Below, in pieces: positions 1-6,325 of a stretch of DNA of 7,389 nucleotides. The translations under genes were made by a program, and so were the position numbers. This stretch comes from Candidatus Omnitrophota bacterium (GTDB lineage Bacteria > Omnitrophota > Gorgyraeia > 1-14-0-20-64-10), in assembly GCA_023248095.1 (NCBI GenBank), contig JAHFFF010000084.1, forward strand, positions 1 through 7,389, in the 5' to 3' direction. The notes beneath the pieces were generated by a model. The model ran no database searches. It had not been told where the DNA came from and was given only the letters and a program-made list of their open reading frames with translations. Within the stretch, counting starts at the first letter, position 1, and every line of letters begins with the position of its first letter.

Positions 1-1
1 G

Positions 2-919
2 GATTTCCTGATCTTCACGGACCACAACACGCTTAGCCCCAAGTTTGACGGCAAGGAAGGTCGATACGGCAAGACGCTGGTCCTGGTGGGCGATGAAATC
101 TCTACGGCCGGCGGGCACTATGTGGCTCTCCGTGTGGGGCAGGAGGTGGCCGCGCGCGAGGACCCTCAATGGACAATCGATCAAGTGGCGAAGCAGGGCG
201 GGTTAGGATTCATCGCCCATCCATTCTGGAGGAAAAGCTCGTGGAAGAATACGCAGGTCCGCGGGTTCACCGGAATGGAGATCTACAACGCGGCCCAGAA
301 CGCAACGGAGGCGAACCCTCTTCAGATCGGGCTGGAGACTCTGCTGGCCGGCTCGGACTTATCCATCGGCTGGTGGCTGCGCCGGTCCGACAAATCGCTG
401 GCTCTCTGGGACCGGTATCTGAATGAAAGGGGCAGGGGGGTGGTGGGTGTCGGAGGGGCCGATGCCCACGGTCTAAAAAAGTTTGGCCTGCGCCTGGGCC
501 CTTACGGAACGGTATTCAAACTGGTGCGGAATCATCTGTTGATCCATGGGGAGTTGACGGAATCGGCTGTGTACGATGCCCTGGAACGAGGGCACCTCTT
601 TGTTGCGCATGACGTGGTGGCCGATGCCAAAGGTTTTCTCTTTGCGGCAATGTCGTCGGAGGAGACGCATCAAAGAATCCACGGATGGGTTGTCGAGGGG
701 ATCATGGGGGATCAGGTCAAGTTCCATTCCCGGCTGCGAATCTGCGCTTATCTACCGAGTCCTGGAAGGATGACCTTGTGGAAAAACGGCAAACCAGTCA
801 CTTCCAGGATGGGTCAGATGCAATGGTTCATCCCTTCCGGCCCCGGTGTTTATCGACTCGAGGCGACGCGCAAGGGCAAGCCCTGGATCTACAGCAATCC
901 GATCTACGTGGTAGAATGA
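2..919 (+). CDS. PHP-domain metallohydrolase, CehA/McbA-like (5' end missing)
   Basis: The reading frame is open from base 2 to the TGA at 917-919, so the gene starts upstream of the window and 305 residues are visible. A GTG at base 86 lies inside the conserved domain and is not the real start. The first visible residues, DFLIFTDHNTL, are a classic PHP-domain motif. Further likely metal ligands follow: GDE (E32 of the visible part), GGHY (H39), IAHP (H73) and GGADAH (D154, H156). The first HxH motif of the family should lie upstream. After the PHP fold, roughly residues 215-305 look like a small beta-rich C-terminal domain ending in a WIYSNPIYV segment, which I associate with CehA/McbA-type hydrolases. 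PHP proteins use a di- or trinuclear metal centre to hydrolyse phosphoesters or other esters; the substrate here is unknown. No signal peptide can be judged because the N-terminus is absent. The family call is fairly sure, the specific activity is not. Confidence 0.85.
   Translation, partial: DFLIFTDHNTLSPKFDGKEGRYGKTLVLVGDEISTAGGHYVALRVGQEVAAREDPQWTIDQVAKQGGLGFIAHPFWRKSSWKNTQVRGFTGMEIYNAAQNATEANPLQIGLETLLAGSDLSIGWWLRRSDKSLALWDRYLNERGRGVVGVGGADAHGLKKFGLRLGPYGTVFKLVRNHLLIHGELTESAVYDALERGHLFVAHDVVADAKGFLFAAMSSEETHQRIHGWVVEGIMGDQVKFHSRLRICAYLPSPGRMTLWKNGKPVTSRMGQMQWFIPSGPGVYRLEATRKGKPWIYSNPIYVVE
888..917 (+). promoter_or_regulatory. Candidate promoter for tRNA-Arg, inside the end of the PHP gene
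   Basis: A -10 hexamer TAGAAT (912-917) is preceded by TGG, giving an extended -10 (TGn). A -35-like TCTACA (888-893, four of six matches to TTGACA) sits 18 bp upstream. The expected transcription start is near 924-925, two or three bases before the tRNA. The same close spacing of -10 to tRNA is seen at tRNA-Asn. The element overlaps the last coding codons and the first base of the stop codon of the PHP gene. The call rests on motif match and position only. Confidence 0.5.
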
Positions 920-926
920 TCGAAAC

Positions 927-1003
927 GCGCTCGTAGCTCAGCTGGATAGAGCACTAGCTTGCGGAGCTAGGTGTCGCGTGTTCAAATCACGCCGAGCGCG
1001 CCA
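927..1003 (+). tRNA. tRNA-Arg (anticodon GCG)
   Basis: A full cloverleaf can be folded. The acceptor GCGCTCG (927-933) pairs with CGAGCGC (993-999). The D stem is GCTC/GAGC, with GG in the D loop. The anticodon stem CTAGC/GCTAG encloses loop TTGCGGA, so the anticodon is GCG (961-963), reading CGC and CGU arginine codons. The T stem GCGTG/CACGC has loop TTCAAAT. The discriminator is G1000 and the 3' CCA is encoded (1001-1003). A T run follows at 1005-1011, but no separate hairpin precedes it. Most bacteria read CGN with an ACG anticodon edited to inosine, so GCG is notable. Confidence 0.96.
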
Positions 1004-1070
1004 GCTTTTTTCCATCGACGGAATCTATCTATTCGAGACAATCCAAGAAGCACGGAGGGATCGCTTTTTG

Positions 1071-1162
1071 GGAGAGGTGCCGGAGCACGGCTGATCGGAG
1101 CTTCCTGCTAAGAAGCTGACCTGCCAAAAGTGGGTCCCTGGGTTCAAATCCCAGCCTCTCCG
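1071..1162 (+). tRNA. tRNA-Ser (anticodon GCT)
   Basis: This is a type II tRNA with a long variable arm. The acceptor GGAGAGG (1071-1077) pairs with CCTCTCC (1155-1161), with discriminator G1162. The D stem is CCG/CGG. The anticodon stem GCTTC/GAAGC encloses CTGCTAA, giving anticodon GCT (1107-1109) for AGC/AGU. The variable arm (1117-1137) pairs GACC with GGTC. The T stem CTGGG/CCCAG has loop TTCAAAT. CCA is not encoded (TTA follows), unlike the other two tRNAs here. The 67-bp spacer after tRNA-Arg holds no gene and no convincing promoter, so the two tRNAs may be co-transcribed. dnaX begins 20 nt downstream; a tRNA-Ser near dnaX is also known from Bacillus subtilis. Confidence 0.95.
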
Positions 1163-1182
1163 TTAATAGAAACCTGGAAGCC

Positions 1183-2823
1183 ATGAGTTATCTCATCCTA
1201 GCTAGAAAGTACAGGCCGCAGACCTTCTCGGAAATCCTCGGGCAGGGGCCGATCGTCAAGACCCTGACCAACGCGATCAAACAGAAGAGGATCGGCCAGG
1301 CCTATCTCTTTTCCGGTCCGCGCGGGACGGGCAAGACCTCCACGGCGCGAATATTCGCCAAGGCCGTGAACTGTGTGAAGGGGCCGACGGCGACGCCGTG
1401 CTTGAAATGTCCACGATGCGAGGAGATTGCCGAGGGGAGGTCGCTGGATGTTCTGGAGATCGACGGAGCTTCAAACCGCGGGATCGACCAGATCCGGACC
1501 TTGCGGGAACTTGCCAAGTTCAGCCCCTCCAGCGGGACTTTCAAGGTGTACATCATCGATGAGGTCCATCAGATCACGGCGGAAGGGTTCAATGCCTTGC
1601 TGAAAACCCTCGAGGAGCCGCCTGCGCATGTGCTGTTCATCCTGGCCACGACGGCCCCGCACCGCGTCCCAGCCACGATCCTTTCCCGCTGCCAGCGATT
1701 TGAATTCAAGCGGTTGCCCCTCAAGCTCATCTCCGAGAAGCTGAAGGCGGTCGCGGCGGAAGAAAAGCTGAAGATCGCCGAGGAGGCGCTGGTGGGGATC
1801 GCCCGGGCCGCCGCTGGATCCCTGCGGGATGCCGAGTCGATCCTGGATCAGATGGCGGCCTTCAGCGCCGGCACCATCCGGGCGGAGGATGTGCAGACCT
1901 TGCTGGGAACCATCGATGAGGACCTTTTCATGGAGGCAGCCGAGGGTATTCAGGCGAAGGACCCGGTGCGCCTGCTGCGCCTGATCGCGCAATGCGTGGA
2001 CAACGGGTTGGATCTCATTCAGTGGGGTTTGGGTTTTTTGGATTTTGTCCGGAACCTGTTGGTGGCTAAAGTGGGGGCCGGCCCGCTGGGATTCGAGGAG
2101 CTGGAGCCGGAGTCGCTTCAGCGCTTGACCGAATTGGCGAAGAAATTTTCGCTAACGGAGCTGACCGGCATTGCCCAGATGCTGAGTGCTGCGGTGGAAA
2201 CAATGCGACGGGTTGGAGAGCCGAGGATTCCGCTGGAGATCGCGCTCATCCGCTTGAGCAGTTCCGGCGCTCAGGTCAGCGTTGCGGAGCTGCTGGAGCG
2301 ATTGGAAGAGCTGGATCGCCGGCTGCATGAAAATGCAAACGTACAGAATCAAGGAGAAATGCAGTCGGAGAGAAGCACAAGCGCAGCGCAGACCACAGCC
2401 CCCTCTACTCAAGCTGGAACGACGGGACCCGCTTCACCCGAGTTGGGAAAGATAATCTCCACATGGCCGGTCTTACTGGAGCTTCTGCATCAAAGCAAGG
2501 CATCCACTGCGGCCTATCTGGGCCATGGCAGCCCGATTTCACTGTCGGACGGAGATCCACCGGAACTGATTATCGGATTCGGGAAAGGTTCGGAGTTCCA
2601 CCATCAGGCCTTAAGCCAGCTGGCAACCCGACAATTGATTGAGCAGTCTTTGAAAGAATTACTCGGCCATCCGGTTCGATGCACCTTCAAGCTGGTGGAT
2701 CAGTTGCCGGAGCAACCACGGCCGGCGCAAGCTTCCGCGCCGACTACCGGCCAAGAATCCCAAACCCACCTCAGTTCCATCCTCGAGCTTTTTGAAGGGC
2801 GCGTTCTGCCCGGGGAAGGATAA
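1183..2823 (+). CDS. dnaX: DNA polymerase III subunit gamma/tau (clamp-loader ATPase)
   Basis: DnaX is the AAA+ motor that, with delta and delta', opens and loads the beta sliding clamp in the cytoplasmic replisome. The N-terminus SYLILARKYRPQTF is the family signature. Visible motifs are Walker A GPRGTGKTS (45-53), four zinc-binding cysteines (C64, C73, C76, C79), Walker B IIDEVH (124-129), sensor I LATT (154-157), the SRC motif with the arginine finger (168-170) and sensor II GSLRDAES (212-219). The clamp-loader collar domain follows to about residue 380. A Ser/Thr/Ala/Gln-rich linker (about 388-422) leads to a globular C-terminal domain (about 425-515). At 546 residues it is shorter than E. 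coli tau (643) and longer than gamma (431). I see no A-rich slippery heptamer, so one product is expected. The ATG at 1183 is preceded by GGAAG at 1176-1180, only 2 nt away, which is a short spacing. It is first in the dnaX-recR-ppc cluster. Confidence 0.98.
   Translation: MSYLILARKYRPQTFSEILGQGPIVKTLTNAIKQKRIGQAYLFSGPRGTGKTSTARIFAKAVNCVKGPTATPCLKCPRCEEIAEGRSLDVLEIDGASNRGIDQIRTLRELAKFSPSSGTFKVYIIDEVHQITAEGFNALLKTLEEPPAHVLFILATTAPHRVPATILSRCQRFEFKRLPLKLISEKLKAVAAEEKLKIAEEALVGIARAAAGSLRDAESILDQMAAFSAGTIRAEDVQTLLGTIDEDLFMEAAEGIQAKDPVRLLRLIAQCVDNGLDLIQWGLGFLDFVRNLLVAKVGAGPLGFEELEPESLQRLTELAKKFSLTELTGIAQMLSAAVETMRRVGEPRIPLEIALIRLSSSGAQVSVAELLERLEELDRRLHENANVQNQGEMQSERSTSAAQTTAPSTQAGTTGPASPELGKIISTWPVLLELLHQSKASTAAYLGHGSPISLSDGDPPELIIGFGKGSEFHHQALSQLATRQLIEQSLKELLGHPVRCTFKLVDQLPEQPRPAQASAPTTGQESQTHLSSILELFEGRVLPGEG
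2812..2820 (+). promoter_or_regulatory. Ribosome binding site for recR within the dnaX end
   Basis: GGGGAAGGA lies at the 3' end of dnaX, 12 nt before the ATG at 2833. The spacing is somewhat long, but this is the only good Shine-Dalgarno candidate. It favours the ATG at 2833 over the in-frame ATG at 2854, which would cut into the N-terminal helix preceding the helix-hairpin-helix. Confidence 0.55.
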
Positions 2824-2832
2824 GCCCGCTCC

Positions 2833-3444
2833 ATGGCCGGCCTGACCGCTTCCATGGAGGCGCTACTCCAAGCGCTGAAGAAGTTGCCCGGCGTTGGACC
2901 CCGCACCGCGGAGCGATACGTCTTTTACCTCCTCAGCCAGCCCACCTCGATTTCCAAGGAGCTGAGCGATGCGATCCTGCGTGTCAAACAGACGATCGGT
3001 TTCTGCAAGATCTGTTTCAACCTAGCCGACGGGGAGATCTGCGCCCTCTGCCAGAATCCCCATCGGGATAAATCGATCCTCTGCGTGGTGGAAGATCACC
3101 GCTCCATCCGCGCCATGGAAAAGACCGGCGGTTACAAAGGGGTTTACCATGTCCTGCTGGGGGCCCTCTCTCCGCTGGATGGGATCGGGCCGAAGGATCT
3201 GAGGATTCAGGAGCTGAAGGGACGGGTCAAGGCCGGTGGAGTCCGAGAGATTATTCTGGCCACAGACTCGGATCTGGAAGGGGAGACCACGGCCCTGTAT
3301 CTGACTCGGGAGATCAAGGGGTTAGCCCTCGATCCGCCGGTTCGCGTCACCCGCCTGGCCTTTGGAATACCGATGGGATCGAGCATTGAATATGCCGATC
3401 AAGTCACCTTGAACCGGGCCCTCGAGGGACGCCGTTCCCTATGA
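2833..3444 (+). CDS. recR: Recombination mediator protein RecR
   Basis: RecR works with RecO (and RecF) to load RecA on SSB-coated single-stranded DNA at gaps and stalled forks. At 203 residues it has the normal family length and order. A helix-hairpin-helix (KKLPGVGPRTAERYVFYLL, 16-34) is followed by a Cys4 zinc finger (C58, C61, C70, C73), a Toprim domain from about residue 82 (CVVEDHRSI, then ATDSDLEGETTA at 143-154) and a C-terminal segment AFGIPMGSSIEYAD with the usual TLNRALEGRR ending. The Toprim motif keeps two aspartates and EGE, resembling topoisomerase ATDPDREGE more than the ATNPTVEGE of E. coli RecR. The start at 2833 leaves 17 residues before LPGVG, typical of the family. The gene begins 9 nt after dnaX, with no ybaB/ebfC between, and its stop overlaps ppc by 4 nt, so co-transcription is very likely. 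Confidence 0.97.
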   Translation: MAGLTASMEALLQALKKLPGVGPRTAERYVFYLLSQPTSISKELSDAILRVKQTIGFCKICFNLADGEICALCQNPHRDKSILCVVEDHRSIRAMEKTGGYKGVYHVLLGALSPLDGIGPKDLRIQELKGRVKAGGVREIILATDSDLEGETTALYLTREIKGLALDPPVRVTRLAFGIPMGSSIEYADQVTLNRALEGRRSL

Positions 3445-6251
3445 CAGCCCCCGCAACCGACGCGCGGCGCTACATGGATCCGGCGCTGCGAAACGACGTC
3501 CGGTTCCTGACCTCGCTTCTGGGCAAGATCATCCAGGAGCAGGAGGGCCACCCCTTCTTCCGAACCATCGAGCGGATCCGGACCTTGGCCAAGGCCACGC
3601 GCGCCAGCCAGTCGGGCGAGATCCGGCAGCTGAGGCGCCTCATCGAGCAGCTTCCTCGCTCTCGGGCGCTGAAGATGGCCCGGGCCTTCACCATCTATTT
3701 CCAGCTCGTGAACGTGGCCGAGGAAGCGCAGCGGATCCGCCGGATCCATTGGTACGAGGCTCAACCGGGCCAGAGTTTGGAGATGTCGTTGGCTTGGGCG
3801 GCTCACCGGCTTAAATCGGCGCAGGTTACCCCCAACTCGCTGGTCAAACTCCTCAAACAGGCGGAGGTGATGCCGGTATTGACCGCTCATCCCACGGAGG
3901 TGCGCAGGCGCACCACCATGGATCACCTGGCGGACATCGCCGGCGCCCTGCAGGCCTGGCATAACCCGCTGTCCTCCCCGCTTCAGCGCAATCGGCTGGA
4001 GCGCTCCATTCGGGAAAGCCTGGAGATTCTCTGGGCAACGAACGAGGCCCGGCAGCGAAAACTGACTGTGGCGGACGAGGTCTCCCAAACCCTTTTCTTC
4101 ATGGAGAGAACCATCCTGTGGCTGGTCCCGGAGCTCTACGACCGGCTGAATGAATTGGTGCGCTTTGTCGATCCCTCGCACCGGGGTTGGCTGCCGACCC
4201 TGCTCCGTTTTGGTTCTTGGGTCGGAGGGGACCGGGACGGCAATCCCTCGGTGACTCCCGAGATCACGTGGGTGACGGCGCAGACGCATCGCTCCCTCAT
4301 CCTGCTGTTCTACCAGCGCCGGTTGGAAGAGTTGATCCGGCGTTTCAGCCAGGCGGAGACGCTGCTGCCGGTGAGCCCTGCGCTGCGGGCTTCCGTTGAG
4401 AAGGATCAGCGGCAAATGCCGGAGGTCGCACGCCAGCTGGTGCGCTACGAAAGTTCGGAATGGTACCGGAAGAAGCTTTCCTTCATTCATACCCGGGTTC
4501 TGAATATGGCCAGCCGGAAGGAGGGCACCTATGCCTCGCCGCAGCGGATGATTCAGGACCTTCGGCTCATCGAGTCAAGCCTGAGATCATGCGGGAGCCG
4601 CTATGCGGTGGGAGAGGTGCACCAACTCATCCGGCAGGTGGAGACCTTCGGGTTCCACTTGGCCCAGTTGGAGTTCCGGGAGCACCGGGACCGGATCCTC
4701 CAGACGGTTGCGGAGGTCCTGCCGAAGATTTTGAAGCGGTCTGTGGATTACAAGGCCCTGTCGGAGTTGAAGCGGCAGTCGGTCCTTCGGCTCGGCCAAG
4801 TCCTGAGCTACCGAGAGGCGGCCCACCTGGATCGCCGCCGTCTTTCTGCCGTGGCCCTCGATGTGCTGGAGCAATTCCGAACGATGCGGCGGATTCAGCA
4901 GGAGTTGGATCCCCACCTGGCCAAAACCTACCTGGTCAGCATGACCCAAACGCCCAGCGATTTCCTGGCCGTCCTCACCTTGGGGGCCTGGACGGGGTTG
5001 GCCCAAGGCCTTCTGCCCAGCGACAGCCGCCCGAAGGCGACCTTCGATGTCGTTCCTCTCTTTGAAACGATTCCGGACTTGACCCGCAGCGAAGAAATCA
5101 TGCTGACCCTCTGGAGGGATCCGATTTACCGGCGCTACCTCGCCGCCCGCAACTTTCACCAAGAGGTCATGCTGGGCTATTCCGATGCCAACAAGGATGG
5201 CGGGTATCTGGCAGCCAACTGGGCCCTCTATCGGGCCCAAGGCCGGTTGGACCGCGCGGCCCAACGCAGCGGCGTCAAGCTGGTCCTTTTCCATGGCAAG
5301 GGGGGCACCATCGATCGGGGCGGGGGACTCAGCCACCGGGCGATCCTCGCTCAGCCCTTTGCCGCCCCCAGCGGCCGGATCAAGATCACAGAGCAGGGGG
5401 AGGTAGTTGCGGCCAAGTACAACCATCCGGTCATCGCCCTGCGCAACCTCGAGCAGCTGCTCAGCGCGGTTCTGCTGGCCAACCTTGTTCCACCCTCTTC
5501 CCGCGTGGGAGACCGTCAACTCAAGCGATGGGAAGGCATGATGGAAGAGCTGGCATTGGCCTCCGAGTCGGCCTACCGCTCCTTTGTTTTCGAAGATCCC
5601 GACTTTGTCCCTTACTATACGCAGGCCACCCCCATCCAAACTCTTCTCGAGCTGCCGGTGGCCGGAACGCGGCCCGGCGCCCGACCCGGTTCTTCTTCCA
5701 AGGCGAAATCCTCCTTCCCGTTAAAAGGGCTTCGGGCCATTCCCTGGGTCTTCAGTTGGATCCAGTCTCGCCACATGCTCTCCTCCTGGTACGGCATCGG
5801 CTCGGCCATTGAATCGTTCCGGCGTCGGAACGGAGAGGCCGGTATGAAGGAGCTGGCTCTCATGGCGCGCGAATGGCCCTACGCCCGGGTCCTCTGGGAG
5901 AATGCGCAAGCCTCCCTGGCCAAGGCGGACTTGAAGATTGCCGGCGCTTACGCCAGCCTGGTTCAGCCGGCCTCCCTTCGGGAAAGGGTTTTCCAGCAGA
6001 TCCAGGCCGAGTACATCCGCTCGATCCATGGGATCCTGGAGATCACGGGGTGCCAGGCCTTGCTGGAGACCCAGCCGGTTCTGCGCCACTCGATCCTGCT
6101 TCGCAATCCCTACGTCGATCCGTTACACATCCTGCAGGTCCGTTGCCTCCAAGAGGTGCGCCGTCGTCGAGGAAAGGAGCGGCAGCACTGGCTGGAATTA
6201 CTTCGGTTAACAGTACACGGAGTTGCCTATGGGATGAAATCGACCGGTTGA
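3441..6251 (+). CDS. ppc: Phosphoenolpyruvate carboxylase
   Basis: PPC carboxylates phosphoenolpyruvate with bicarbonate to oxaloacetate, refilling the TCA cycle. The 936 residues are near the family length. Signatures in order: VLTAHPTEVRRRT (146-158, catalytic H150), GSWVGGDRDGNPSVT (258-272), QLEFREHRD (409-417), FETIPDL (541-547), GYSDANKDGG (579-588, K585), FHGKGGTIDRGGG (617-629), TEQGEVVAAKY (650-660), LRAIPWVFSW (764-773), AKADL (827-831), LLRNPYVDPL (886-895) and the C-terminal MKSTG. Two departures from the E. coli enzyme stand out. The first arginine of FHGRGG (R581 in E. coli) is K620 and the glycine before the second arginine is D625. In the aspartate/malate site, K773 and R832 appear kept (K828, R888), but N881 is replaced by S934. 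A low-complexity SSSKAKSS stretch lies near 751-758. The ATG overlaps the recR stop (ATGA), implying translational coupling; GAGGGA at 3424-3429 may also serve as ribosome binding site. The identity is firm; catalytic and allosteric behaviour may differ from the model enzymes. Confidence 0.97.
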   Translation: MTAPATDARRYMDPALRNDVRFLTSLLGKIIQEQEGHPFFRTIERIRTLAKATRASQSGEIRQLRRLIEQLPRSRALKMARAFTIYFQLVNVAEEAQRIRRIHWYEAQPGQSLEMSLAWAAHRLKSAQVTPNSLVKLLKQAEVMPVLTAHPTEVRRRTTMDHLADIAGALQAWHNPLSSPLQRNRLERSIRESLEILWATNEARQRKLTVADEVSQTLFFMERTILWLVPELYDRLNELVRFVDPSHRGWLPTLLRFGSWVGGDRDGNPSVTPEITWVTAQTHRSLILLFYQRRLEELIRRFSQAETLLPVSPALRASVEKDQRQMPEVARQLVRYESSEWYRKKLSFIHTRVLNMASRKEGTYASPQRMIQDLRLIESSLRSCGSRYAVGEVHQLIRQVETFGFHLAQLEFREHRDRILQTVAEVLPKILKRSVDYKALSELKRQSVLRLGQVLSYREAAHLDRRRLSAVALDVLEQFRTMRRIQQELDPHLAKTYLVSMTQTPSDFLAVLTLGAWTGLAQGLLPSDSRPKATFDVVPLFETIPDLTRSEEIMLTLWRDPIYRRYLAARNFHQEVMLGYSDANKDGGYLAANWALYRAQGRLDRAAQRSGVKLVLFHGKGGTIDRGGGLSHRAILAQPFAAPSGRIKITEQGEVVAAKYNHPVIALRNLEQLLSAVLLANLVPPSSRVGDRQLKRWEGMMEELALASESAYRSFVFEDPDFVPYYTQATPIQTLLELPVAGTRPGARPGSSSKAKSSFPLKGLRAIPWVFSWIQSRHMLSSWYGIGSAIESFRRRNGEAGMKELALMAREWPYARVLWENAQASLAKADLKIAGAYASLVQPASLRERVFQQIQAEYIRSIHGILEITGCQALLETQPVLRHSILLRNPYVDPLHILQVRCLQEVRRRRGKERQHWLELLRLTVHGVAYGMKSTG

Positions 6252-6280
6252 AATTTTGCACACAGGCTAACTTGTTCATA

Positions 6281-6289
6281 TGGTATAGT
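6281..6289 (+). promoter_or_regulatory. Candidate extended -10 promoter for the PilZ gene
   Basis: TGG followed by TATAGT (6284-6289, five of six matches to TATAAT) gives an extended -10 in an AT-rich gap between ppc and the PilZ gene. No good -35 lies at 16-18 bp, which extended -10 promoters can tolerate. The transcript would start near 6296. I see no hairpin terminator after ppc in this gap, so read-through from the dnaX-recR-ppc transcript is also possible. Confidence 0.4.
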
Positions 6290-6303
6290 TTAAATAAGGG
6301 AAA

Positions 6304-6324
6304 ATGAACCTAACAGAAAGATAA
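6304..6324 (+). CDS. Possible six-codon leader ORF (MNLTER) before the PilZ gene
   Basis: ATG at 6304 opens a six-codon frame ending in TAA at 6322-6324, one base before the PilZ start at 6326 and out of frame with it. AAGGG (6296-6300) lies 3 nt upstream of this ATG and is a better Shine-Dalgarno match than the AGAAAG (6315-6320) in front of the PilZ gene. The arrangement could permit termination-reinitiation coupling. An ORF this short may also be chance; there is no evidence of translation beyond position and spacing. Confidence 0.25.
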   Translation: MNLTER

Positions 6325-6325
6325 A

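Noticed and set aside
86..919. PHP gene starting at GTG 86
   Set aside because: Residues encoded upstream of it, including the metal-binding TDHN motif, belong to the same domain, so the gene continues beyond the window's left edge.
1003..1012. T run after tRNA-Arg as an intrinsic terminator
   Set aside because: No GC-rich hairpin other than the tRNA itself precedes it.
1015..1042. Possible promoter between tRNA-Arg and tRNA-Ser (TCGACG, 16 bp, GACAAT)
   Set aside because: Each hexamer matches only four of six bases and the -10 lacks the initial T. This is too weak to call, though it remains the best candidate if tRNA-Ser and dnaX have their own promoter.
1004..1070. Signal recognition particle RNA gene, which lies near dnaX in Bacillus
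   Set aside because: The spacer is only 67 bp and lacks the conserved GGAA/GNRA SRP helix 8.
1471..1992. Minus-strand open frame (173 codons) inside dnaX
   Set aside because: Antisense to the conserved AAA+ region of dnaX, with no family signature.
3399..4490. Long minus-strand open frame (363 codons) across recR/ppc
   Set aside because: It is antisense to firmly identified ppc, has an Arg/Gly/Pro/Leu-rich composition typical of GC-rich shadow frames, and shows no recognisable domain.
4587..5639. Long minus-strand open frame (350 codons) inside ppc
   Set aside because: It lies antisense to the most conserved ppc motifs and has no domain signature. GC-rich codon bias in ppc keeps the opposite frame open.
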